Positions 1 through 6,710 of a stretch of DNA of 8,272 bases are shown piece by piece. Both the position numbers and the translations under genes were made by a program. The notes beneath the pieces are model-generated. The model saw only the letters and a program-made list of their open reading frames with translations, was not told the DNA's origin and did not search any database. Origin of the DNA: JBFHRB01 sp041591915 (GTDB lineage: Bacteria; Actinomycetota; Nitriliruptoria; Nitriliruptorales; Nitriliruptoraceae); assembly GCA_041591915.1 (NCBI GenBank), contig JBFHRB010000151.1, forward strand, positions 1 through 8,272, in the 5' to 3' direction. How positions within the stretch are numbered: the stretch's first letter is position 1; the number at the start of each line of letters is the position of its first letter.

Positions 1-43
1 GGCTCGTCGCGCGCGATCGCGTGGAGTCCGCGAGCCGGCTCGC

Positions 44-2272
44 TCACGTTCGTGACAACAGCAGGTCAGCGTGGTCTCGTCGGGCCCGCGTGCCGTCGGC
101 GGTCCAGGCCTGCAGGGCCATCGCGCGGCGGTGGTAGAGGTGCGCGTCGTGCTCCCACGTGAACCCGATCCCCCCGAGGACCTGGATCGCGTCGGCGGTC
201 ACCCGGTAGAGCGCGGAGGGCGCGTAGCCCTCCACGGCGAGCAGCAGCGCGTGGGCACCCTCGTCGTCGCCGGCATCGATGGACTCGAGCACGGCCAGCG
301 CGCCGGCACGGGACAGCTCGATGTTGCGCAGTGCATCGGCGAGGAGGTGCTGGACGGCCTGGAAGGACCCGATCGGCTGGTCGAACTGCACCCGCACCTT
401 GGCGTACTCGGTGGCCATCTCGAGTGCCCGGGTCGCGGCGCCGACGGTGTCCACGATGGCCAGCGCGCGTCGGAGTCGGTCCGCCCGCTCGAGGGCCGAG
501 CCGTGTGGTGCATCGCCGCCGATCCTCGAGACGGGCGAACGGTCGAACACGAGGTTCCCGAGCGGCCTGGTGAGGTCGACGGGCACCAGCGCCTCCGTCC
601 CGACCGTTGACCGGTCGGTCACCCGGTACAGCCCGGGGCGGCCTTCCTCGGTCGCCACCACGAGCAGGTGCCGATCGGGTGCCGGATCCGGCACGAACCG
701 GGCTGCGCCGACCAGTCGCCCGTCGGACACCGTCGGTGGCTCGGCCGTCGGGACCGGGAACGCCACGGTGGCGGTCGCCTCCCCTCGCGCGATCGACGCG
801 ACGAGGTCGTGCCCGGGGTCGACGCACGTCAGGTAGGACATCGCAAGTACCGCGGAGGACCAGATCGGCTCGGGCAGCAGGGCGCGTCCGAACTCCTCGA
901 CGAGCGCGCCGAACGCCGGGAGTCCGAGGCCGGTCCCGCCGACGTCGACCGGCGCCAGCAGGCCGAGCAGGCCCAGGTCGGCCAGGCCCGCCCAGAGCTC
1001 CGGCGTCACGCGCCCGTCCGCATCGATGCGTTCACGCAGCCACGACGTGGGCGCTCGGTCGGCGAGGAAGCGACGTGCCGTGCCTCGCATGGCCGCGAGC
1101 TCCTCGTCGAGTGGGGGATCGAGGAAAGCCGGGCCGGCCTTCGCGTCCGCCGAGCGTGGCAACCCGAGGCTGCGGTACGCGAGGATGTTCTTCTGGACCT
1201 GGGTGGTGCCCGCACCGATCGTGGTCATCCGCGAGTAGAGCGCGTGGTGCGTCCACTCCCCCGGCGGCTCCCCGGGCGAGCCTCGGCCGAGCAGCGCGTG
1301 CGGGCCCTCGATGAGCAGCGCCAGCTCGGCCAGCTCCTGCATCAGCTCGGACCACTGCAGCTTCCCGAGCGGCAGCGCCGCGCCGGGATCGAGGCCCCGT
1401 TGGAGCGCGCCGAGCGCCTGCCCGGTCAGGACCTCCATCAGCTCGACCTTCGCGGCCAGCTCGGCGAGGCGGGACCGGATGTCCTGGTCGTCTCCCCGTC
1501 CGAGCTTGCGTGCGAGCTCCACGACGTCGGCCAACCGCCGGCGGAGCTGGACCCCGAGCTTCATCGTCCCGAGCCGCTCGTGCATGAGCGTCGACATGGC
1601 GACGCCCCAGCCACCGTGCAGGGGCCCGACGAGTGCGTCCTTGGCGACCCGGACGTCGGTGAAGAAGATCTCGTTGAAGCCGTCGTCCCCCGTGATCTCG
1701 CGGAGGGGGCGGACCTCCACGCCGGCCGCATGCATGTCGATGATCAGGGCGGAGATCCCCCGGTGCTTGGGCGCCTCCGGGTCGGTCCTGACGAGGGCGA
1801 GGCAGAGGTCCGCCTCGTCGGCGAACGTCGTCCAGACCTTCTGGCCGTTGACGACCCAGTGGTCGCCGGCGTCGACCGCGCGCGTGCCGAGCGCCGCGAG
1901 GTCGGACCCGGCGCCCGGTTCACTGAAGCCCTGGCACCAGATCTCGGTCGCGTCGACCATGGGGGGCAGGTAGCGCTCCTGCTGCTCGGGCGTGCCGGCC
2001 GTCAGGAGCATCGGCCCGATGTTGAACAGGCCGATGGCGTTGCGTGGCACCGGGGCGTCGACGACGGCGAGTTCCTGGTTGTAGAGGATCTCCTGGGTGA
2101 GCGTCGCGTCACGGCCACCCCAACGCTGGGGCCATGCGGGGACCACCCAGCGTCCGGCAACGAGACGTCGATGCCACTCGCGCTCGTCGATCGACGGATC
2201 CGCGTGGTCCTGCAGCCATTCGCGCAGCTCGTCACGGAAGGCGATGTCCGCCGGGTCCAGCTCCAGGTGCAT
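44..2272 (-). CDS. Fused two-domain acyl-CoA dehydrogenase (FadE34-like architecture)
   Basis: Predicted FAD-dependent acyl-CoA dehydrogenase that introduces the alpha-beta double bond in an acyl-CoA. At 742 residues it is about twice the usual 380-400, because two dehydrogenase-like halves are joined near residues 374-388. Counting from the ATG, the N-terminal half carries the flavin/substrate signature FSEPGAGSD (116-124), GQKVWTT (143-149) and HERLGTM with Glu232, at the helix-G position used as catalytic base in isovaleryl-CoA dehydrogenase. Its IGAGTTQ segment (352-358) has Ala where MCAD-type enzymes have the catalytic Glu. The C-terminal half has Arg627 before QF, then PIGSFQAVQH (633-642) and GGIGFTWEHD (700-709). 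Mycobacterial FadE34 (ChsE3), acting on steroid side-chain CoA esters, has this fused layout; the substrate here is inferred only. The ATG overlaps the P450 stop as TGATG with GGGA upstream. An in-frame GTG at 2275 would add one residue. Confidence 0.93.
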   Translation of the reverse strand: MHLELDPADIAFRDELREWLQDHADPSIDEREWHRRLVAGRWVVPAWPQRWGGRDATLTQEILYNQELAVVDAPVPRNAIGLFNIGPMLLTAGTPEQQERYLPPMVDATEIWCQGFSEPGAGSDLAALGTRAVDAGDHWVVNGQKVWTTFADEADLCLALVRTDPEAPKHRGISALIIDMHAAGVEVRPLREITGDDGFNEIFFTDVRVAKDALVGPLHGGWGVAMSTLMHERLGTMKLGVQLRRRLADVVELARKLGRGDDQDIRSRLAELAAKVELMEVLTGQALGALQRGLDPGAALPLGKLQWSELMQELAELALLIEGPHALLGRGSPGEPPGEWTHHALYSRMTTIGAGTTQVQKNILAYRSLGLPRSADAKAGPAFLDPPLDEELAAMRGTARRFLADRAPTSWLRERIDADGRVTPELWAGLADLGLLGLLAPVDVGGTGLGLPAFGALVEEFGRALLPEPIWSSAVLAMSYLTCVDPGHDLVASIARGEATATVAFPVPTAEPPTVSDGRLVGAARFVPDPAPDRHLLVVATEEGRPGLYRVTDRSTVGTEALVPVDLTRPLGNLVFDRSPVSRIGGDAPHGSALERADRLRRALAIVDTVGAATRALEMATEYAKVRVQFDQPIGSFQAVQHLLADALRNIELSRAGALAVLESIDAGDDEGAHALLLAVEGYAPSALYRVTADAIQVLGGIGFTWEHDAHLYHRRAMALQAWTADGTRARRDHADLLLSRT

Positions 2273-3501
2273 CACACGTCCCAGACGACGGGGAGGGAGA
2301 CCGCGGAGCGGAAGACGGTCCCGCGGATACCGGGCTGCTCGACCTCCGGGTCGAGTCGGAGGTTCGGGAGCCGGCCGAGCAGCTGTTCGAAGGCGATGCG
2401 CAGCTCGAGGCGGGCGAGGTGGGCGCCGAGGCAGAGGTGGTGGCCGAAGCCGAAGGTCAGGATCTGCTCACGTTGCCGGTGGATGTCGAACCGAGCAGCG
2501 TCGGGGATCGACGGATCACGGTTGGCCGTCGCGATCGACGGCACGACGGTCGCACCTTCCGGCACGTCCGTCCCCGCTATGTCACGCGGGCACGTGGCCG
2601 TCCGCGTGAGCATGAGGATCGGTGGCTCCCAGCGGAGGCCCTCCTCGACCACGGCCTCGACGAGGGCAGGGTCCGCACGGACGTCGGCGAGCTGCGCCGG
2701 CTCGTTGAGCAGCCCCCACATCGTGTTGCCCAGGGCGCGATAGGTGGTCTCGATGCCCGCCGGGAGGAGCAGGAGCAGGAACGGGTACAGCTCGTCGTCC
2801 GTGAGCCGGTGGCCGTCGATCTCGGCCCGGACGAGCTCACTGATCAGGTCGTCGGCGGGCTCGGCGCGTCGATCCGCCACGACCGGCGCGAGGTACTCGC
2901 GCAGTGCCCGCGAGGCCGCGAGGCCCTCCTCTGGATGCGCGGTGTAGGTGATGATGTGCACGGCCCACTGCTGGAACAGCTCGATGTCCTCCTCCGGCAG
3001 GCCGAGGATCGAGGCGATCACCTCGGACGGGAACCGGAAGTTGAACGCACGGACGAGGTCGACCGCCCCGTCGGCCGCGAAGTCGTCGATGATGCGGTCG
3101 GCGAGCGGCCGGACCAGCGTGTCGGCCCAGCGCTGGACGATCCGGGGCCGGAACGCCATCGACACCAGCGCCCGGTAGCGATGGTGTTCGGGCCCGTCCA
3201 TCTCGAGCATCGTGCGGCCCATCGTCGGGCCGATGATCTCGCGGAGGAGGCGGGAGTCGAAGCCCTCGGCGTCGCGGAGGATCGCCAGGACGTCCGGCCG
3301 CTCGTAGACGATGTAGGTGTCGGTCACGTCGTCGCCGCTCCACGGCATCCGGACCTCGCCGAGTTCCAGGACCGGGCACTGCTGGCGAGCTGCCTCGAGC
3401 AGCGGGTACGGGTCGTCGATGTCCCCGACGCCCGGGAGGATGTAGTCGTCCGCCGGGCGCGACGAGAGGACGTCCGCGTGGTCACGATCCCTGACATCCA
3501 T
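2272..3501 (-). CDS. Cytochrome P450
   Basis: Soluble bacterial-type haem-thiolate monooxygenase of 409 residues, a normal length, with no membrane anchor; it would need a ferredoxin and reductase, neither encoded here. Counting from ATG 3501: C-helix motif DGPEHHRYR (102-110), I-helix oxygen-activation motif AGIETT (248-253) with the acid-alcohol pair Glu251-Thr252, ExxR pair Glu287-Arg290, and haem loop FGFGHHLCLG (350-359) with thiolate ligand Cys357. All key residues are present. I cannot place it in a CYP family; the haem loop differs from my recollection of CYP125. The overlap with the downstream fused dehydrogenase suggests it oxidises a lipid or steroid-like substrate for beta-oxidation (inference). 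Neither start has a convincing Shine-Dalgarno: ATG 3501 is chosen because a promoter-like sequence just upstream predicts a near-leaderless mRNA. GTG 3519 would add six residues. Confidence 0.95.
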   Translation of the reverse strand: MDVRDRDHADVLSSRPADDYILPGVGDIDDPYPLLEAARQQCPVLELGEVRMPWSGDDVTDTYIVYERPDVLAILRDAEGFDSRLLREIIGPTMGRTMLEMDGPEHHRYRALVSMAFRPRIVQRWADTLVRPLADRIIDDFAADGAVDLVRAFNFRFPSEVIASILGLPEEDIELFQQWAVHIITYTAHPEEGLAASRALREYLAPVVADRRAEPADDLISELVRAEIDGHRLTDDELYPFLLLLLPAGIETTYRALGNTMWGLLNEPAQLADVRADPALVEAVVEEGLRWEPPILMLTRTATCPRDIAGTDVPEGATVVPSIATANRDPSIPDAARFDIHRQREQILTFGFGHHLCLGAHLARLELRIAFEQLLGRLPNLRLDPEVEQPGIRGTVFRSAVSLPVVWDV

Positions 3502-3509
3502 GTCAGGGA
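3488..3509. promoter_or_regulatory. Perfect inverted repeat, candidate operator at P450 start
   Basis: The arms TCCCTGACAT and ATGTCAGGGA are exact reverse complements separated by CC. The site covers the P450 ATG (3499-3501) and the predicted transcription start. Size and symmetry fit a dimeric repressor such as a TetR- or GntR-type protein, but no regulator gene lies in the window and I do not recognise the motif as KstR or another known site. It also lies upstream of the divergent membrane-protein gene, so it could control both. Confidence 0.55.
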
Positions 3510-3538
3510 ACGCTAGCACCGCTCGTCGTCGATGCCAT
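3510..3538 (-). promoter_or_regulatory. Candidate promoter of the P450-dehydrogenase operon
   Basis: On the minus strand a -35-like ATGGCA (3538 down to 3533, four of six matches to TTGACA) is followed after 17 bp by TAGCGT (3515 down to 3510), which fits the TANNNT pattern. The expected start of transcription is about 3503, two bases before the P450 ATG, so the transcript would be nearly leaderless, as is common in actinobacteria. Individual matches are weak; spacing and position are the main support. Confidence 0.35.
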
Positions 3539-3577
3539 GGCCTTGCGTCACGGGGCGCGGGCCAGTTCGATCACGCC

Positions 3578-4531
3578 ATGCCCCACCTCGTGCTCGCCAG
3601 CACCGCGGACCCGATCAACCCCTGGCTCGGCTGGGGCATCATCGCCCTGTCCGTGGGCCTGATGCTGATCGTCGTCCAGACCCACCGTCGCTCACGCCAC
3701 CACCTGCCCGACGACTCGGACGTGGCCGGGCTCTGGGAGCAGCACGGGTTCACGTTCGACCCCGACGCGAGCCCGGTGCTGCGGGCCGCTGCCGCCCGGG
3801 TGCGTCGGGGGGCCCGCACGGCAGCGGCGGCACACGTGGTCGGGCTCCCGGCCTCGAGCGGGATCAGGCTCCCGGCCGTCCGGCGTGAGGCGGATCACGA
3901 GGTCTGGCTCGGTGACGTCTGGGACATCACGAGCGTCACCGAGAACAACGGGAAGCCCGTGGCGGCCTCGGTCGAGCTCAAGATGGTCGCCGCCATCCGG
4001 CTGCCAGTGACGTGCCCGGCACTGGTCATCGGGCAGGAGACGGCGCTGAGCCAGCTCCTCGACGCGGCGGGCCTGCGCGACATCCAGCTCGAGTCGGACG
4101 CCTTCAACCGGTCCTGGAGGGTGCGGGCCGACGATGAACGATTCGCGTACGCCGTCGTCACGCCGCAGCTGATGGCCGCGCTGGAGGACGCCGGAGCGAA
4201 CGTCGCGCTCGAGATCGCCGGCGACCTGCTCACGGTCCACGAGCTAAAGCCGAAGCGCGGCCGCTCCGGCGGCCAGGCCGTCGCGCTGGAGCGTCTGGTC
4301 GACGCGATCGGGCGGATCGCCGGCACGATCCGCCCCCACACCTGGCCGAACACGGGCGCCGCGCACCGCCAGGATGTCGCCGAGGGCGGCGTCACCGTCG
4401 ATCCGCGGCCGCCCGGGACGCCGCACGTCAGGCCGGCGACCCGCCACGTCGCGTCGGGCTACCTCGTGGGCTTCGGCGTCCCGCTCACGTTCATCGTCGT
4501 GATCGGGCGGGCCCTGCTCTGCGCCAGCTAG
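3578..4531 (+). CDS. Two-TM membrane protein with DUF3137-like segment, function unknown
   Basis: I do not recognise a function. The 317-residue protein (from ATG 3578) has a short N-terminus, a hydrophobic segment at about 17-34 followed by the basic stretch HRRSRHH (36-42), a soluble region of roughly 250 residues, and a second hydrophobic segment near the C-terminus (about 294-313). By the positive-inside rule the soluble region is probably cytoplasmic. Residues 177-202 contain FNRSWRV, DDERFAYAV and TPQLM, resembling the pattern of DUF3137-type proteins (FNxxFxV, then a hydrophobic run ending in TPxxM); this is recalled family knowledge, not a search. It is the only plus-strand gene, divergent from the P450 and convergent with the hydrolase, so probably monocistronic and not part of the lipid operons. 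ATG 3500 would add 26 residues, but that extension is charged and lies over the operator-like repeat. The start is uncertain. Confidence 0.8.
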   Translation: MPHLVLASTADPINPWLGWGIIALSVGLMLIVVQTHRRSRHHLPDDSDVAGLWEQHGFTFDPDASPVLRAAAARVRRGARTAAAAHVVGLPASSGIRLPAVRREADHEVWLGDVWDITSVTENNGKPVAASVELKMVAAIRLPVTCPALVIGQETALSQLLDAAGLRDIQLESDAFNRSWRVRADDERFAYAVVTPQLMAALEDAGANVALEIAGDLLTVHELKPKRGRSGGQAVALERLVDAIGRIAGTIRPHTWPNTGAAHRQDVAEGGVTVDPRPPGTPHVRPATRHVASGYLVGFGVPLTFIVVIGRALLCAS

Positions 4532-5295
4532 GCGGCGACGGTCTGCCGCTGGGCCGTCCGGTCGAGCACCTCGGTGATGGCGCGGAGCGCTGACGGTGCC
4601 GCGGCCAGGCCGATGTGGGTCACCGTCAGGTCGATGACCTCGGCGGCGGGGTCCAGGCTCGCGGTCGGCGAGACGAAGCCGTCGAGGGTCGAGCGGAGCG
4701 AGACGAGGTGGACGTCCGCGGGGAACGGCCCGGTCAGATCCTGGTGGTAGGCGCTGCAGCAGTCACCGAACGCGCAGTCCCCGATGAGGCCGGGAACGCC
4801 GACGCGGCTGAGCCCCCACATCCCGAGCTTCACGACCTTGAGCGCGAGGGTGATCCCGTGCGGCTCGGACAGGGGCGACCCGAGGGCGACCACGGTCCGG
4901 ACGAGCTCGGGCCGCCGTACGGCGACGGCGCGGGACAGCGACCCGCCGCGGCTGTGCCCGACCAGGGTGACCTTCGTGTCGGCCTCGGAGGACACGCGTT
5001 CGAGCTCACGTTCGAGCCGCTCCGCCATCCGCTCCCCACAGTCGACGTTGCGACCCACGTCGGCCAGGTGGACGGTGTGCCCGATCTTGCGCAGGTGCTC
5101 GATGAGCCCCTCCACGCCGCGACCGTCGTCGAGGAAGCCGGGCACGACGAGGATCACCTGCGGGGTGGCGGTCGTGAAGGTGGGCTCCGGGGCTCGCCGT
5201 GCAGCGAGGACCTCGACCGGCGCGCGCAGCTCGAGCGCCAGCGGGATCTTGGCCGAGTTCGGCACGTCCAGGTAGTCGATGATGGCTCGGAGCAC
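4528..5295 (-). CDS. Alpha/beta hydrolase, lipase/esterase-like
   Basis: Serine hydrolase of 255 residues with a visible complete triad: nucleophile Ser115 in the elbow GHSRG (113-117), probable Asp205 in STLDGFVSP, and His227 in THIGLA. The oxyanion-hole strand is VILVVPGF (47-54). Residues 174-180 contain three cysteines (Cys174, Cys179, Cys180) before the cap/strand region, a pattern I associate with actinobacterial lipase-like hydrolases found near WS/DGAT genes. There is no signal peptide, so it is probably cytoplasmic; the N-terminal LRAIIDYLD could be a short amphipathic helix. It lies 17 bp after the acyltransferase stop, which suggests hydrolysis of the esters or glycerides that enzyme makes (inference). 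GTG is the start: a strong GGAGG lies 7 nt upstream and no other Met codon occurs before residue 90. Substrate unknown. Confidence 0.88.
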   Translation of the reverse strand: MLRAIIDYLDVPNSAKIPLALELRAPVEVLAARRAPEPTFTTATPQVILVVPGFLDDGRGVEGLIEHLRKIGHTVHLADVGRNVDCGERMAERLERELERVSSEADTKVTLVGHSRGGSLSRAVAVRRPELVRTVVALGSPLSEPHGITLALKVVKLGMWGLSRVGVPGLIGDCAFGDCCSAYHQDLTGPFPADVHLVSLRSTLDGFVSPTASLDPAAEVIDLTVTHIGLAAAPSALRAITEVLDRTAQRQTVAA

Positions 5296-5302
5296 GCGAT
5301 CC

Positions 5303-5307
5303 CCTCC
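5303..5307 (-). promoter_or_regulatory. Ribosome binding site of the hydrolase gene
   Basis: On the minus strand the short gap between acyltransferase and hydrolase contains GGGAGGGG (5308 down to 5301), with core GGAGG 7 nt before GTG 5295. This is the clearest Shine-Dalgarno in the window and fixes the GTG start of the hydrolase. Confidence 0.75.
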
Positions 5308-5312
5308 CGCGT

Positions 5313-6707
5313 TCAGATGGTCTCCAACAGTGCCGCGACGGCGTCCGGGAACCTCTCAACGATCCGCCACGGCTCGGGCACGGTCTCGCGATCCGCGATG
5401 AGCCCGATGTCCACGTTCCCCATGTTGCTCAGGACGGTGAGGTTCATACCAGCTCCCTGCAGGAGCGGCCCCATCGGGTAGATCGCCTCGACCCGCGCGC
5501 CCCCGCAGTAGAGCGGCAGCGGCGGACCCGCCACGTTGCTGACGATGAGGTTGTGCATGGGTGGGTGGAGGCGATGGATCGGCAGCGCCGTGTAGATCCG
5601 GCTGCCGAGCGACAGGATGCCCGGCGGCATGAACTGGGCGAACTCCAGGAACGTCTCCTGCCCGAGCGCGCTGATCAGGTCCTTGGACGCCCGCGTGGCC
5701 GCGATGATGGCCTCGAGTTGCTCTGCTGCGGTCTCGAGGTGCACCGGCAGCGGCGCGAGCAGCGTCGTCAACTGGTTGGTCTCGACGGGTTCGTCGGTGT
5801 CCTTCTTGACGGCGACCGGCACGCTCGCGACCAGGGGGCGCTTCGGCAGGTCGTCGGTCTCGATGAGGTACTCGCGCAGCGCGTAGGTCGTCATCGCGAG
5901 GACCGCGTCGTTGACCTTCCCGCCATGCGCATCCTTGATGGCCTTGAGGTCCTCGAGCCCGACTCGACCGAAGGCGACGGAGCGTGCTGGCGAGATGGCC
6001 CCCGTCCATGCGGTCCGCGGCGCGGTGAACGGCAGCACCGTGTCCTGGCGCTGCGTCACGATGTGCTTGGCCGCATCGACGACGTTGCCGGCGAGGCCGA
6101 CGGCCTGCCTCGCCATGCGGAGCGGGTTGAGGGCCTGCGTCACGAGGCCCTTGCCCACGAGGGCGAACCTGCTCGGTCGCCGCTCCCCCTCGAACGGCTC
6201 GTCGGGTGGCTCGACCGCGCGCACCTCGGGGGTGAGATCGAACAGGTGCATCATGAGGTCGGCGCCGCTGGCGCCGTCGATCGTGGCGTGGTGCATCTTC
6301 GCGACGACGGCCACGTTGCCGTCAGCCAGCCCCTCGATGACATGCAGCTCCCAGAGGGGGCGGGCCCGATCGAGCTGGCGGCCTGCCAGGTCACCGACGA
6401 CGGCCTCGAGTGCCCGGTGGTCGCCCGGCGCCGGCACCTCGAGCAGGTGGACGTGCGCGTCGATGTCGAAGTCGGGGTCGTCGATCCAGACCGGGTGGTC
6501 GACCCCGAGCGGCGCCTCCACGAGGCGCTTGCGGAACGGCGGCATGAGGTGCAGACGGTCGAGCAGCATCTGCCGCACCGTGCCGAACGAGTACCCGCCC
6601 TCCATGCCCTGCGGATCGAGGAGCAGAACCCCGACGACGTGCATGTGGTTGCCGGGGGTCTCGATGGACAGGAACGCAGAGTCCATCCCGGAGAGGCGCT
6701 CAGGCAT
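5313..6707 (-). CDS. WS/DGAT-family O-acyltransferase
   Basis: Predicted wax ester synthase/acyl-CoA:diacylglycerol acyltransferase, which moves an acyl group from acyl-CoA to a long-chain alcohol or diacylglycerol for storage lipid. The length of 464 residues is normal. The N-terminal part opens with LSGMDSAFL (5-13), typical of the family, followed by PLWE (117-120) and the catalytic HHxxxDG motif as HHATIDG (139-145; His140 the expected base). The C-terminal domain has VNDAVL (265-270), NLIVSNVAGP (386-395) and the conserved MNLTVLSNMGNVDIGLIAD stretch (421-439). All conserved blocks are intact. It follows the acyl-CoA ligase by 3 bp, with GGTGG 8 nt before the ATG inside the ligase's end, so the two are probably translated from one mRNA and the ligase may supply its acyl-CoA. 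Whether wax esters, triacylglycerol or another ester is made cannot be read from sequence. Confidence 0.95.
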   Translation of the reverse strand: MPERLSGMDSAFLSIETPGNHMHVVGVLLLDPQGMEGGYSFGTVRQMLLDRLHLMPPFRKRLVEAPLGVDHPVWIDDPDFDIDAHVHLLEVPAPGDHRALEAVVGDLAGRQLDRARPLWELHVIEGLADGNVAVVAKMHHATIDGASGADLMMHLFDLTPEVRAVEPPDEPFEGERRPSRFALVGKGLVTQALNPLRMARQAVGLAGNVVDAAKHIVTQRQDTVLPFTAPRTAWTGAISPARSVAFGRVGLEDLKAIKDAHGGKVNDAVLAMTTYALREYLIETDDLPKRPLVASVPVAVKKDTDEPVETNQLTTLLAPLPVHLETAAEQLEAIIAATRASKDLISALGQETFLEFAQFMPPGILSLGSRIYTALPIHRLHPPMHNLIVSNVAGPPLPLYCGGARVEAIYPMGPLLQGAGMNLTVLSNMGNVDIGLIADRETVPEPWRIVERFPDAVAALLETI

Positions 6708-6710
6708 CGG

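Noticed and set aside
1..43. GC palindromes (CGAGCCGGCTCG at 31-42, CGCGATCGCG at 12-21) just after the dehydrogenase stop, considered as a terminator
   Set aside because: Perfect palindromes without a loop do not make a stable hairpin, the alternative 6-bp stem (1-6 with 31-36) has a 24-base loop, and there is no T tract on the transcribed strand.
668..2743. Long plus-strand open frame (691 codons) opposite the dehydrogenase and P450 genes
   Set aside because: It crosses the junction of two well-supported genes on the other strand, and its translation is Arg/Glu/Asp-rich without any domain motif. Strong third-position GC bias creates such antisense frames.
3488..3509. Inverted repeat as a KstR (cholesterol regulon) operator
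   Set aside because: The arms do not fit the KstR-type motif I recall (AACNNGTT-like core), so the link to that regulator is not supported even though the genes look steroid-related.
3500..3577. Upstream ATG extending the membrane protein by 26 residues
   Set aside because: The added residues are polar and basic with no family resemblance, and the ATG lies within the inverted repeat. ATG 3578 gives a short N-terminus followed directly by the TM segment. Not fully excluded.
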